Below, piece by piece: positions 41,018 to 48,916 of a stretch of DNA of 64,000 nucleotides; within the stretch, counting starts at the first letter, position 1, and each line of letters starts with the position of its first letter. The DNA lies in the NCBI RefSeq assembly GCF_038070105.1, contig NZ_JBBPBZ010000002.1, positions 1 through 64,000 of the forward strand, read 5' to 3'. This DNA comes from Methylocystis sp. IM3 (GTDB taxonomy: Bacteria > Pseudomonadota > Alphaproteobacteria > Rhizobiales > Beijerinckiaceae). The notes beneath the pieces are model-generated. The model was not told where the DNA came from. It searched no databases and saw only the letters and a list, made by a program, of their open reading frames with translations. Made by a program: the position numbers and the translations under genes.

Positions 41018-41923
41018 ATGTCGGGTCGCACGATGGTTGCATGGGCGCATAAGAACGCAATCTCCGCCGCATCGCAAAAGCCGGGGCGCGCCATGCTGCC
41101 CGCGTGCCTGTTCGCGGCGAGCTTCGCCATGTTCGTGACGGCCTTCGTAGATCCGGCGCCGGCGCTCGACGCGCCCGCCGTTCGCGCGCCCGAAACGTCT
41201 CCCTTGCCCATGTTCAAGAATCCCCGCGCGGCGTTGCGGGCCGGGCTCGAGAGCTATCATGCGGGCGACGCGAGCGCCTCCGTGGCCGCGCTGCGCTACG
41301 CCGCCGAGGGCGGCGAAGCCCTTGCGCAGTGGAAGCTCGGCCGAATGTACGCCGATGGCGACGGCGTCGGCCGCGACGACGCCAAGGCCTATGAATATTT
41401 CTCACGCATCGTCGAGCATTTCGCCGAGGCCGACCCCGATCCGCGCGAGCGCTCGATGGCGGCGAACGCCTTCGTCGCCGTGGGCCTTTATCTGAGGGAC
41501 GGCGTCCCCTCTGCGAGGATCGAGCCCGACCTCGATCGCGCTTTCGAACTTTTCCGCTATGCCGCGACCTATTTCCGCAACGCCGACGCGCAGTATCACC
41601 TGGCGCGCATGTATCTCGACGGCGCGGGCGTGAAGAGGGATCTGCGGCAGGGCATGAGCTGGCTGGAGCTCGCCGCGCGCAAGGGCCATCCGCAGGCGCA
41701 GGCCGTGCTCGGCGGCCTCATGTATAGTGGCGAGGCCGGCGGCGGCGCGGCGCAGAAGGCGCGGGGCCTGATGTATCTGACTTTGGCCCGCGACGCGGTC
41801 GCGGGCGGCGCCGGCGAGCAGTGGATCATCGACGCGCAGGCGAAGGCGCTGGCCTCGGCGAGCGACGCCGACCGAAGGGCGGCCGTCGCCCTCCTCGAGG
41901 ATTATCTGCGCGCCCGCAACTAA
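41018..41923 (+). CDS. ExoR-like periplasmic Sel1-repeat protein
   Basis: This 301-residue secreted protein has an N-terminal signal region with hydrophobic LPACLFAASFAMFVTAFV, then LPMFKNPRAALRAGLESYHAGD. Sel1 repeats follow: ALRYAAEGGEALAQWKLGRMYADGDGV, ADAQYHLARMYLDGAGV, GHPQAQAVLGGLMYSGE. The order and wording closely follow rhizobial ExoR, the periplasmic inhibitor of the ChvG/ExoS sensor kinase that controls exopolysaccharide and motility. ATG 41018 has GGGGG upstream. Its stop overlaps the convergent persulfide dioxygenase stop by four bases. Confidence 0.82.
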   Translation: MSGRTMVAWAHKNAISAASQKPGRAMLPACLFAASFAMFVTAFVDPAPALDAPAVRAPETSPLPMFKNPRAALRAGLESYHAGDASASVAALRYAAEGGEALAQWKLGRMYADGDGVGRDDAKAYEYFSRIVEHFAEADPDPRERSMAANAFVAVGLYLRDGVPSARIEPDLDRAFELFRYAATYFRNADAQYHLARMYLDGAGVKRDLRQGMSWLELAARKGHPQAQAVLGGLMYSGEAGGGAAQKARGLMYLTLARDAVAGGAGEQWIIDAQAKALASASDADRRAAVALLEDYLRARN

Positions 41924-42804
41924 TCGCGCGGCGCAGCGTCGCCCCTGAAGGTCACGGGGATCAGCAGGCGCCGCGCGCCATCCGGCCCCGGCGGCGGAAA
42001 GCGCCCGGCGCGAATGTTCACCTGGATCGATGGCAGGAGAAGACGCGGCGCGGCGAGCCCCCTGTCGCGGCCTTCGCGCGAGGCGATGAATTCCTCCTCG
42101 CCGACGGCGTCGTTGATCTGCACATTCTTGGCCCGCTCCTCGGCGACGGTCGTCTCCCAGGCGTAGAAGTCGCGGCCCGGCGCCTTGTAGTCGTGGCACA
42201 TGAAGAGGCGCGTTTCGGGCGGCAGGGCCAGCAGGCGGCGGATCGAGTGATAGAGGTCGCGCGCGTCGCCACCGGGAAAGTCGGCGCGCGCGGTTCCATA
42301 GTCCGGCATGAACAGCGTATCGCCGACGAAGACGGCGTCGCCGATCCTGTAGGAGACGCAGGCCGGCGTATGGCCCGGCGTGTAGAGAACCTCGATGTCG
42401 AGCTCCCCGAGCGGGACATGCGCGCCGTCCGCGAACAGGCGGTCGAAATCCGCGCCGTCGGGAGCGATGTCGTCGGCGAGGAACTTCGACCGGAAGATGT
42501 CCTGCACTTTCGTGATGTGCTCGCCGATGCCGATCTTGGCGCCCGTGCGCGCCTTGACGATCTGGGCGCCCGAGAGATGATCGGCGTGGGCGTGGGTCTC
42601 CAGCGCCCAGTCGATCGTCAGGCCCTCGGCGCGGGCGACGTCCAGAACCACGTCGATCGAGCGGGAATCGGCGACGCCGCCGCCGGAGTCGAAGTCGAGC
42701 ACGGGATCGATGACGGCCGCTCTCTTGGTCGCCGGATCGGAAACGAGATAGGTGACGGTGAAGGTGGGTTCGTCGAAAAAGCCCCGTATATCCGGCTTCG
42801 GCAT
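41920..42804 (-). CDS. Persulfide dioxygenase (Blh/ETHE1-like MBL-fold)
   Basis: This 294-residue metallo-beta-lactamase-fold enzyme has ETHAHADHLSGA, YTPGHTPACVSY and FVGDTLFMPDYGTARADFPGG, matching the Blh/PDO family that oxidises glutathione persulfide to sulfite. The C-terminal segment is an extension typical of Blh proteins. In other bacteria this gene is repressed by the ArsR-type persulfide sensor BigR. A SqrR/BigR homologue lies at 50837, and a matching operator candidate sits in the divergent promoter (42865-42879). A -35 TTGCTT and -10 TATATC flank that operator on the minus strand. Confidence 0.9.
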   Translation of the reverse strand: MPKPDIRGFFDEPTFTVTYLVSDPATKRAAVIDPVLDFDSGGGVADSRSIDVVLDVARAEGLTIDWALETHAHADHLSGAQIVKARTGAKIGIGEHITKVQDIFRSKFLADDIAPDGADFDRLFADGAHVPLGELDIEVLYTPGHTPACVSYRIGDAVFVGDTLFMPDYGTARADFPGGDARDLYHSIRRLLALPPETRLFMCHDYKAPGRDFYAWETTVAEERAKNVQINDAVGEEEFIASREGRDRGLAAPRLLLPSIQVNIRAGRFPPPGPDGARRLLIPVTFRGDAAPRD

Positions 42805-42864
42805 GTTCTTCCCTCCATCTGGCCGAATTCCGACCTTGGCGCTTGCACAGGAGATATATGCGGG

Positions 42865-42879
42865 TTATCTAAATAAGCA
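42865..42879. promoter_or_regulatory. Candidate persulfide-sensor operator (pdo/tauE)
   Basis: TTATCTAAATAAGCA differs by two bases from the reverse complement of 52107-52121 (TTATCTAAATTAGAA) in front of sqr. For the persulfide dioxygenase it falls between a -35 TTGCTT and a -10 TATATC, well placed for repression of both divergent genes. Confidence 0.6.
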
Positions 42880-42910
42880 AGTTCTAATGTAGTGAGCGCC
42901 CCTTCCCGCC

Positions 42911-43699
42911 ATGCTGACGCCTTTCGTCCTGAAGATCGCCGCCGGCGCCCTCTCCGGCGTCTTGGTCGGCTTTTCGCTCGGCCTCGTCGGCGGCGGCGGC
43001 TCGGTTCTGGCCGTGCCGCTCCTCGTCTATTTCGTGGGCGTGCCGGACCCCCATATCGCCATCGGCTCCAGCGCCGTGGCGGTGGCCGCCAACGCTCTGG
43101 TCGGCCTGGCGCATTACGCGCGCGCGGGAACGATCAAATGGCGCTGCGCGGCGATCTTCGCCCTCTTCGGCGTCCTCGGGGCCTTCGGGGGCTCGACGCT
43201 GGGCAAGCTGATGAATGGGGAGAAGCTGCTGGCGCTCTTTGGCGTGCTTATGCTCGTCGTCGGCGCGCTGATGTTCAGGGGCCGTGGCGGCGCCGGCTTT
43301 CCGCAGGTGCGGCTCAATCGCGAGAACTTCCCGCGCCTCGCCGGCCTGGGCGCCACGACCGGCGCGCTCTCGGGCTTTTTCGGCGTCGGCGGCGGCTTTC
43401 TCATCGTGCCGGGGCTGATCTACGCGGCCGATCTGCCGATCATCAACGCCATCGGCTCCTCGCTCGTCTCGGTTTCGGCCTTCGGCGTGACGACGGCGGC
43501 GAATTACGCCCGCTCGGGCTTCGTCGACTGGACCCTCGCCACGAGCCTCCTCGGCGGCGGCGTCGGCGGCGCGCTCCTCGGCGCGGCGGCCGCGCGGCGC
43601 CTCGCGCCGAAACGCGGCGCGCTCGCCGCGATCTTCGCCGGGATCGTCGTCGTCGTGGCGATCTATGTGATCGTCAGGGCCGTCGCCGCGCTCGCCTGA
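42911..43699 (+). CDS. TauE/SafE family sulfite exporter
   Basis: This 262-residue membrane protein has about eight helices in two related halves: GFSLGLVGGGGSVLAVPLLVYFVG and GALSGFFGVGGGFLIVPGLIY, each with the GxxxGxGGG TauE signature. TauE/SafE proteins export sulfite or sulfoacetate-type anions. It is divergent from persulfide dioxygenase, whose product is sulfite, so it probably clears sulfite made from persulfide. Its stop abuts that of xthA. Confidence 0.9.
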   Translation: MLTPFVLKIAAGALSGVLVGFSLGLVGGGGSVLAVPLLVYFVGVPDPHIAIGSSAVAVAANALVGLAHYARAGTIKWRCAAIFALFGVLGAFGGSTLGKLMNGEKLLALFGVLMLVVGALMFRGRGGAGFPQVRLNRENFPRLAGLGATTGALSGFFGVGGGFLIVPGLIYAADLPIINAIGSSLVSVSAFGVTTAANYARSGFVDWTLATSLLGGGVGGALLGAAAARRLAPKRGALAAIFAGIVVVVAIYVIVRAVAALA

Positions 43700-44482
43700 T
43701 CAGGCGATCTCCGCCACGACCGGCACATGGTCGGAGGGCTTGTCGCCCGCGCGCAGGCTTTTCACGATCTCGACGTTTTTGAGCCTGTCCGCCGCCTGCG
43801 GCGACAGCAGCAGATGGTCGATGCGGATGCCTTTGTTCTTCTGCCAGGCGCCCGCCTGATAGTCCCAGAAGGTGTAGAGCCCGGCGTCGTCGGTGACGGC
43901 GCGCAGCGCGTCGGTGAAGCCGAGATTGACGAGGCGCCGGTAGGCCCTTCGGCTTTCCGGCAGGAACAGCGCGTCGCCTTCCCAGGCCGCGGGGTCGTGA
44001 ACGTCGCGCGCCTGCGGGATGATGTTGTAATCCCCCGCCAGCACGGTCGCCTCCTCGAGCCGCAGCAGCCCCGCCGCATGGGCCGTCAGCGCCTCCATGA
44101 AGGCGAGCTTGTAGGGATATTTCGGCGTCTCGGGCGGATTGCCGTTCGGCGCATAGATCGAGGCGACGCGGACCGCGCCGCTTTCGCCGTCGGAGATCAC
44201 CGCCTCGATGTAACGGGACTGGCCCTCGTGATCGAAGCCGGGAAGGCCCGAAAACGATTCCGCGATCGGGTTCTTGGAGAGGATGGCGACGCCGTTGAAC
44301 GTCTTCTGCCCGTGCAGGACGACATTATAGCCGGCGTCTTCGACCTCCATGCGCGGGAAGGCCGCTTCCTCGCATTTCAGTTCCTGAAGGCAGAGCACGT
44401 CCGGCGCGGTGTCTTTGAGGAAGGCGAGCAGCGGCGCAAGCCGCTGCCGCACCGAGTTCACATTCCAGGTGGCGATGCGCAA
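43700..44482 (-). CDS. xthA: Exodeoxyribonuclease III
   Basis: This 260-residue AP endonuclease/3' exonuclease has LRIATWNVNSVRQRL, LCLQELKCEE (catalytic Glu), IYAPNGNP, AGDYNIIP and the terminal SDHVPVVAEI motif with the catalytic Asp-His. The start is TTG 44482 with GGAG six bases upstream. It acts in base excision repair and appears unrelated to the surrounding sulfur genes. Confidence 0.96.
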   Translation of the reverse strand: MRIATWNVNSVRQRLAPLLAFLKDTAPDVLCLQELKCEEAAFPRMEVEDAGYNVVLHGQKTFNGVAILSKNPIAESFSGLPGFDHEGQSRYIEAVISDGESGAVRVASIYAPNGNPPETPKYPYKLAFMEALTAHAAGLLRLEEATVLAGDYNIIPQARDVHDPAAWEGDALFLPESRRAYRRLVNLGFTDALRAVTDDAGLYTFWDYQAGAWQKNKGIRIDHLLLSPQAADRLKNVEIVKSLRAGDKPSDHVPVVAEIA

Positions 44483-44526
44483 GAGGGGCTCCGGGCGGAT
44501 GGCGGGGGCGCGCCCGCCGCCGCAGA

Positions 44527-45039
44527 TCAGTCGAGCCGATAAGCGGCGTGGCAGGCGTTGCAGGCTTGCACGACCTGGCCGAGCTCGGCAAGCGCCGGCC
44601 GCAGATCGCCGCCCTGTTTCACCTTCGCGGCCTCTTCCGCGAATTTCGACGCCTGAGTGTGCATGGTCATGCCGAGCGCGCGCATGTCCTGAGGCATGTG
44701 GCTCGCCATCATCATGGGCATGTCGCCGTGCGCGCCGGATTTGGCGTCGGGTCTGCACGCCGCCGCGCCCGGCGAATTCGCGCCGAGCCGCGCATCGGCG
44801 ATTTTCGCGGCCGCCTCCCCGTCGCCCTTGGCGAGCGCGGCGAGAATCTCCGCGACGGCCTCCTGATGGGCGCGCATATTGGCGAGCATCTTCGCCTTCA
44901 TCGGATCGGGAACGTCGACCTCGATTCGCGTGTCCTTCATCATCTGCGACATGTGCATGCGCTCGTGCCCGGCGTCCTCGGCCAGCGCCGCGCCCACGGC
45001 GGCGAGGGCGCAGACGGCGGCGGCGAAAATTCTTTTCAT
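44527..45039 (-). CDS. Cytochrome c556/c' family protein
   Basis: This 170-residue protein has a signal peptide (FAAAVCALAAVGAALA) and a C-terminal heme-binding CNACHAAYRLD, the hallmark of class II cytochromes (four-helix c' and c556). The middle is unusually Met/His-rich (HGDMPMMMASHMPQDM), suggesting extra metal binding such as copper. It lies 68 bases downstream of the HMA-TauE-cupredoxin gene in the same direction, possibly the same transcript. Confidence 0.85.
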   Translation of the reverse strand: MKRIFAAAVCALAAVGAALAEDAGHERMHMSQMMKDTRIEVDVPDPMKAKMLANMRAHQEAVAEILAALAKGDGEAAAKIADARLGANSPGAAACRPDAKSGAHGDMPMMMASHMPQDMRALGMTMHTQASKFAEEAAKVKQGGDLRPALAELGQVVQACNACHAAYRLD

Positions 45040-45107
45040 GTCGAAGTCTCCTTTTCCAGCGTCGTCAGACTACCGCGCTGCCCCGCGCTTTGCGCCATGG
45101 CGGATCG

Positions 45108-46721
45108 TCACGGCCCCGGCGGCAGCCGCAAGACCTGCCCTGCCTTCAAGACCTGCCCCGCCTTCACGCGGCCCTTGCGCAGGCCGGGATTGGCGGCGGC
45201 GATGTCGCGCCAGCGCCCGGCGTCGCCATAGAGCCGGCGCGCGACGCTGGCGAGCGTATCGCCGCGCCGCACGACGTAGCGGCGTGGCGTCTCGGGGGCG
45301 GCCGGCCGCGTCTCGGCCGGCGGCGCCGCCGTCGTGGCGGCGGCCGCCTCGGGCGCGGACGCGGGCGCTTCGCCGGGCTCCACCACGTCGAACTCGCCGC
45401 GGATCATGCCCATCCAGCAGCTCCAGGGGATGACGCCGCTTTGCGTCGGCGTGAACTCGATCGTCTGAAGGCCGGGCTTCAGATCGAACTCGAGCCCCAG
45501 CGCGGGGACGACGATGCGGTTGTTGCAGCTCGTGAGCTCCGTGGCGTCGATCACCCATTTGACCGGCGCGCCCCTCGTCAGCGTGAAGCGGGACGGATGG
45601 TAGCCCAGTCCATTCGCCTCCATCTCGATGATCTGCACGGCGGACGCCGGCGGCGGGGCCGGGGCTTCGGCGCGCCGGATGCGCGCGGCGATCGAGGCGA
45701 GATCGGCGCCGGAGCCGGTCAGGATGAGGCCGCGATTGATCATCACCGCGCCGAGCGCCACGACGATGACGCCCGAGGCGCGCAGCAGTCGATGCGTGAG
45801 CGCGCTCGAGAGCATCGAGGCGACGGCGCCGAAGGCGAGCATCACCGGCAGCGTCCCGAGGCCGAAGGCGAAGAGCATCTTGGCGCCCTCGACCGCGCTG
45901 CCCGTTCCCGCCGCCATCACATACATGGCCTGAAGCGGGCCGCAGGCGATCATCAGCCCGTTGAGGAGGCCAATGACGAAGGGCCGATGGCGTCCGCTCG
46001 CCTCCCGAAAGATCCAGCGCTGCAGCGGCGCCGGCAGGCCGAGCCGGAATCGCCGCAGCGGCGCGAAAAGCCCCAGCATGTTGAGGCCGAAGACGATGAG
46101 GAACAGGCCCGCCGCCACGCCCGCCGCGCCACGCAGCAGCGGCGTAAAGGCGACGACGGCGCCGAGCGCGCCGAACAGCGCGCCGATGGCCGTATAGGAG
46201 AGCGTCTTGCCGGCCGCGAAGGAAAGATGGGCCAGCGCGGGGGCGCGCCCCGCCCTGGCCTCCGCCGTCGAATAGCCGACGACGAAAGCGCCGCACATGC
46301 CGACGCAATGGAAGCCCGTGACGAGGCCCAGCACGAAGATGAGCCACAGGCTCATCCGCCGGGAGGCGTCCGGCGCGCCGCTGTCGCCGATCCAGCGCGT
46401 ATCGATGAAAACGAGCGCGGCGAGCAGGAGCAGCGCGCCGGCCGCGAGCGCGAGACGCGCGGCAAGCGGCCGCTGCGGCCGGTTCTCCTCCTCGACGCGA
46501 TAGCCGAGCGCCTCGATGCTGCGGCGGATGACGGCGCAATCGACCCGCGCCGGATCATAGTCGACGACGACCGTTTCGGTCGGATAGCAGGCCGTCGCGC
46601 GGCGAACGCCTTCGAGCTTGCGCAGGCGCGCCTCGATGACATGCTCGCATCCATGGCAGTGCATGCCGCGGGCTCTCAAGCTGACGCTGGCGCATGTCCC
46701 GCTTGTCTCTGCGTTACTCAA
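45108..46721 (-). CDS. Four-domain fusion: HMA + TauE/DsbD-like membrane + cupredoxin-like + LysM
   Basis: This 537-residue protein has four modules in order. Residues 12-77 are a heavy-metal-associated domain (MHCHGC, Cys22/Cys25), and 123-335 are a six-helix sulfite-exporter/DsbD-type membrane domain (GFHCVGMCGAF, IACGPLQAMYVM). Residues 362-447 form a cupredoxin-like domain with Cys399, Cys435 and Met437 as possible copper ligands (PWSCWMGM). Residues 481-533 are a LysM domain (YVVRRGDTLASVARRLYG). The LysM end has an in-frame 18-base tandem duplication (repeated KAGQVL). The start codon is probably TTG 46721. A role in copper delivery or cytochrome oxidase assembly is inferred; the LysM part could bind peptidoglycan. 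Confidence 0.82.
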   Translation of the reverse strand: MSNAETSGTCASVSLRARGMHCHGCEHVIEARLRKLEGVRRATACYPTETVVVDYDPARVDCAVIRRSIEALGYRVEEENRPQRPLAARLALAAGALLLLAALVFIDTRWIGDSGAPDASRRMSLWLIFVLGLVTGFHCVGMCGAFVVGYSTAEARAGRAPALAHLSFAAGKTLSYTAIGALFGALGAVVAFTPLLRGAAGVAAGLFLIVFGLNMLGLFAPLRRFRLGLPAPLQRWIFREASGRHRPFVIGLLNGLMIACGPLQAMYVMAAGTGSAVEGAKMLFAFGLGTLPVMLAFGAVASMLSSALTHRLLRASGVIVVALGAVMINRGLILTGSGADLASIAARIRRAEAPAPPPASAVQIIEMEANGLGYHPSRFTLTRGAPVKWVIDATELTSCNNRIVVPALGLEFDLKPGLQTIEFTPTQSGVIPWSCWMGMIRGEFDVVEPGEAPASAPEAAAATTAAPPAETRPAAPETPRRYVVRRGDTLASVARRLYGDAGRWRDIAAANPGLRKGRVKAGQVLKAGQVLRLPPGP

Positions 46722-46994
46722 CGTCTCGGGTTTTCCTTCCCCAGAAAGTCCGTCGCCCGGGCGGCGGCCGATCCGATTGATCGGATTTTATGACTTTTTG
46801 CGGCCCGCGTCCCCTTTTCGATCCTTTTCAAGCAGAAACCGCCTCACCTGTTCAATTTGCGAAAGCGCGCGCCTTGCGGGGTCCTTGTCCTGTTGCAAAA
46901 CTCCAAAAACTTGGTAAATGCAACAAAGTGCAACTTGTCGCCGCCGGAATTCTTGTCTAGGTTGCGTTTCTTTTAATGCAATCGGAGCGTGTCC

Positions 46995-47192
46995 ATGGCA
47001 GACGAGAAGGTCGGTGGAAACGAACTGCGCCAGCCCGAAAAGGGGGGCGCGTTTCTTTCCGACGCGGAGCGTCGCGAAGCATTGAAGAAGATTGGCCGCT
47101 ACGCGGTCTATGCGTCCCCCTTGATGGTCGGGCTCTTGAAGGCCGACAAGGCGCGCGCGGACATTCCTCCAGGATCGATCCCACCTGGCTAG
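46995..47192 (+). CDS. Putative RiPP-type precursor peptide 1 (65 aa)
   Basis: This 65-residue peptide starts at ATG 46995, with CGGAG seven bases upstream. Residues 21-56 (from LSDAERREALKKIG to KARADIP) are nearly identical to the second peptide at 47327. The last ten residues, IPPGSIPPG, are quite different. A conserved leader with a divergent short Pro/Gly/Ser-rich tail is the hallmark of ribosomally made, modified peptide precursors. A leader-cleavage-like ARA lies just before the tail. A PqqD-type protein, which normally binds leaders, is encoded downstream. No known family is recognised. Confidence 0.7.
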   Translation: MADEKVGGNELRQPEKGGAFLSDAERREALKKIGRYAVYASPLMVGLLKADKARADIPPGSIPPG

Positions 47193-47269
47193 CGGCGACT
47201 CCCGAGGCGCGTTCGACTCGTAGTCGGCTCGTGAGTCCGGTCTCGCCGTTTCCTGTTGGTTTGTCGATG

Positions 47270-47285
47270 TTCCCGCGCGCGGGAA
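47270..47285. repeat. Perfect 16-bp palindrome between the two peptide genes
   Basis: TTCCCGCGCGCGGGAA is perfectly symmetric and lies 42 bases before peptide gene 2. It may be an operator or RNA hairpin separating expression of the two peptides; function is unknown. Confidence 0.5.
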
Positions 47286-47326
47286 TCTGTGTGGTTCGTG
47301 GGTTTCCTCCGAGCGGAGCAATCAAA

Positions 47327-47512
47327 ATGATGGATGAGGAAAAACCGCAGACGACGCCTGTCAGGGAGGCCGCCTCTCTTTCCGACGTCGAGCGTCGCGA
47401 GGCGCTGAAAAAGATTGGCCGTTACGCAGCCTATGCGGCTCCCTTGATGGTCGGCCTCTTGAAGGCGGACGCGGCGCGCGCGGGCATTCCTGTGGCGTCT
47501 GGCGATACATAG
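47327..47512 (+). CDS. Putative RiPP-type precursor peptide 2 (61 aa)
   Basis: This 61-residue paralogue of the peptide at 46995 has SD CGGAG eight bases upstream. Shared core: LSDxERREALKKIGRYA, then PLMVGLLKAD and ARAxIP. The C-terminal tail is GIPVASGDT, unrelated to peptide 1 and ending in a hydroxyl residue. Duplication is visible at DNA level from about 47059 versus 47379. The downstream HPr-kinase-like domain and the terminal Thr recall kinases that phosphorylate the C-terminal residue of lasso peptide precursors, but this is analogy only. The 216 bases to the next gene hold a short CGAGCC/GGCTCG hairpin. Confidence 0.7.
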   Translation: MMDEEKPQTTPVREAASLSDVERREALKKIGRYAAYAAPLMVGLLKADAARAGIPVASGDT

Positions 47513-47728
47513 CAGCGTATGTGAAATGTGCTCGAGCCGGTATGGGCTCGTTTCCGAGCGCAGGACCAAGCGTGCAGTCGGTTCGGGACGTCGGTCGCAG
47601 TATATCGGGCTGGCAGTGTTCGCGCGGCTTCCCTGCGGGATCGCTACCCTGATCGCTGATCGCGCGAACAGGGCGGGACGTTTGCGATTACGCTTTTTTG
47701 AGCCCAGACGCCTGGTCGGCGATTCCAG

Positions 47729-48916
47729 ATGAACATGCGCAGTCGCTCGATCGAATCCTGGTTCCTGGACGATCACCTGTTGATCGCCTCGCTCGAAGAC
47801 CGTGCGCTCAGACTATACAACGCGACTGCCGCGGGCTTGTGGCTCCTCTTGTCGGAAGGCCCCCAGAGTCGCTCAGAGCTTGCTGACCGTTATGCGAGCC
47901 TGTTCGGGATCGACAGCGCCAGAGCAGACCGCGATGTCGAGGCGCTCCTCTCGGAATGGGAAGAGATCAAAATCATCACGGGTCGGGCGGAGGGCCGAAT
48001 AAGGCCCGCGACAGAAAGCTCTCCGGTCGAAACGGTTTCCCATCGCCATCCGTCCGACGTTCCCGATCGGACAAAGATATTTTCGAAGGACTTTCAACTT
48101 CAGAATACAGCCTTTCGGGTCGAGGTCAGCAAATCCGACGGCATGGACACGCCGTTGGAGGCGACGCGGCTCGTTGCGATGCTCGCGGGCTTTCCGGCGG
48201 CTCGCGACGAGCCATCCACGACGTTCGAGGCAATCTTTGGAAGCGCGTCCGTTTATGTCAATGAAGGAAACGGCTCGATTTCAGCCTGGAGCGACAGCAT
48301 CGAGGCGGTCGCCGCGCTTCTGTCGAAAATATGTGAGACGGCGTATCCCGAGCGGAGGCTTCTCGCCGGGCTGCACGCGGCCTCCGTGGGGCTGGGCAAG
48401 GCGCTGATCCTGCCAGGGGTTTCGGGCGCCGGCAAAAGCACGCTTTCCGCTTATCTCTCCAGCCAGGGATGGCGCTACTTCGGCGACGACGTCATCGGCG
48501 TCGACGACGAGTCGTCCGTGATGCCCTTGCCGACCTCCGCCAATCTGAAGGATGGCAGCTTTTCGATTCTCGCCGACATGCACCCGCGCCTCTCGACCCT
48601 CGATGCTTTGGCGTTCGGCGCCAAAACAGTGAAATATCTGCCTTTGCCTTGCCAGGTCGACGGACCGGAAGATTTGAAGGTGGCGGGGTTCGTGTTTCTC
48701 AAATACGCACGAGGGAGCGAAACCGACCTGCAAACGATCGGAACCGTCGAGGCGCTCCAGAGGCTGATCGAAGCGCGCATTTGTCTCAGCAAGGACATCT
48801 CGATGAGCGGAATGGGCAAATTCGTCGCGATGATCCACGAAACGCCCAAATACGCTTTGGTCTATTCCGATCTTAAAGAGGCCGAGTCATGCCTGAGGTC
48901 GCTCATCCCGAATTGA
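47729..48916 (+). CDS. PqqD domain fused to HPr-kinase-like P-loop domain
   Basis: This 395-residue protein has two parts. Residues about 1-90 match the PqqD fold (ALRLYNATAAGLWLLLSEGPQSRSELADRY ... VEALLSEWEE), a RiPP recognition element that binds leader peptides. Residues about 125-395 form an HPr kinase/phosphorylase-like domain with Walker A GVSGAGKS (230-237) and acidic YFGDDVIGVDD. Such kinases tailor some lasso peptides. It lies downstream of two leader-like peptides and overlaps the nucleotidyltransferase gene by 28 bases, implying joint function. Expected role: leader binding and phosphorylation of the peptide tail (inference). Confidence 0.8.
   Translation: MNMRSRSIESWFLDDHLLIASLEDRALRLYNATAAGLWLLLSEGPQSRSELADRYASLFGIDSARADRDVEALLSEWEEIKIITGRAEGRIRPATESSPVETVSHRHPSDVPDRTKIFSKDFQLQNTAFRVEVSKSDGMDTPLEATRLVAMLAGFPAARDEPSTTFEAIFGSASVYVNEGNGSISAWSDSIEAVAALLSKICETAYPERRLLAGLHAASVGLGKALILPGVSGAGKSTLSAYLSSQGWRYFGDDVIGVDDESSVMPLPTSANLKDGSFSILADMHPRLSTLDALAFGAKTVKYLPLPCQVDGPEDLKVAGFVFLKYARGSETDLQTIGTVEALQRLIEARICLSKDISMSGMGKFVAMIHETPKYALVYSDLKEAESCLRSLIPN

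Noticed and set aside
45100..45170. Short tandem repeat as a possible CRISPR or VNTR array
   Set aside because: It is only two copies of an 18-base unit inside the LysM coding sequence, in frame; a local duplication, not an array.
46788..47321. Minus-strand open frame covering peptide gene 1
   Set aside because: The peptide pair on plus shows conserved protein sequence, ribosome-binding sites and duplication; the antisense frame shows none of these.
47526..47732. Possible third small peptide between peptide gene 2 and the kinase gene
   Set aside because: It lacks the conserved leader motif and a Shine-Dalgarno sequence.
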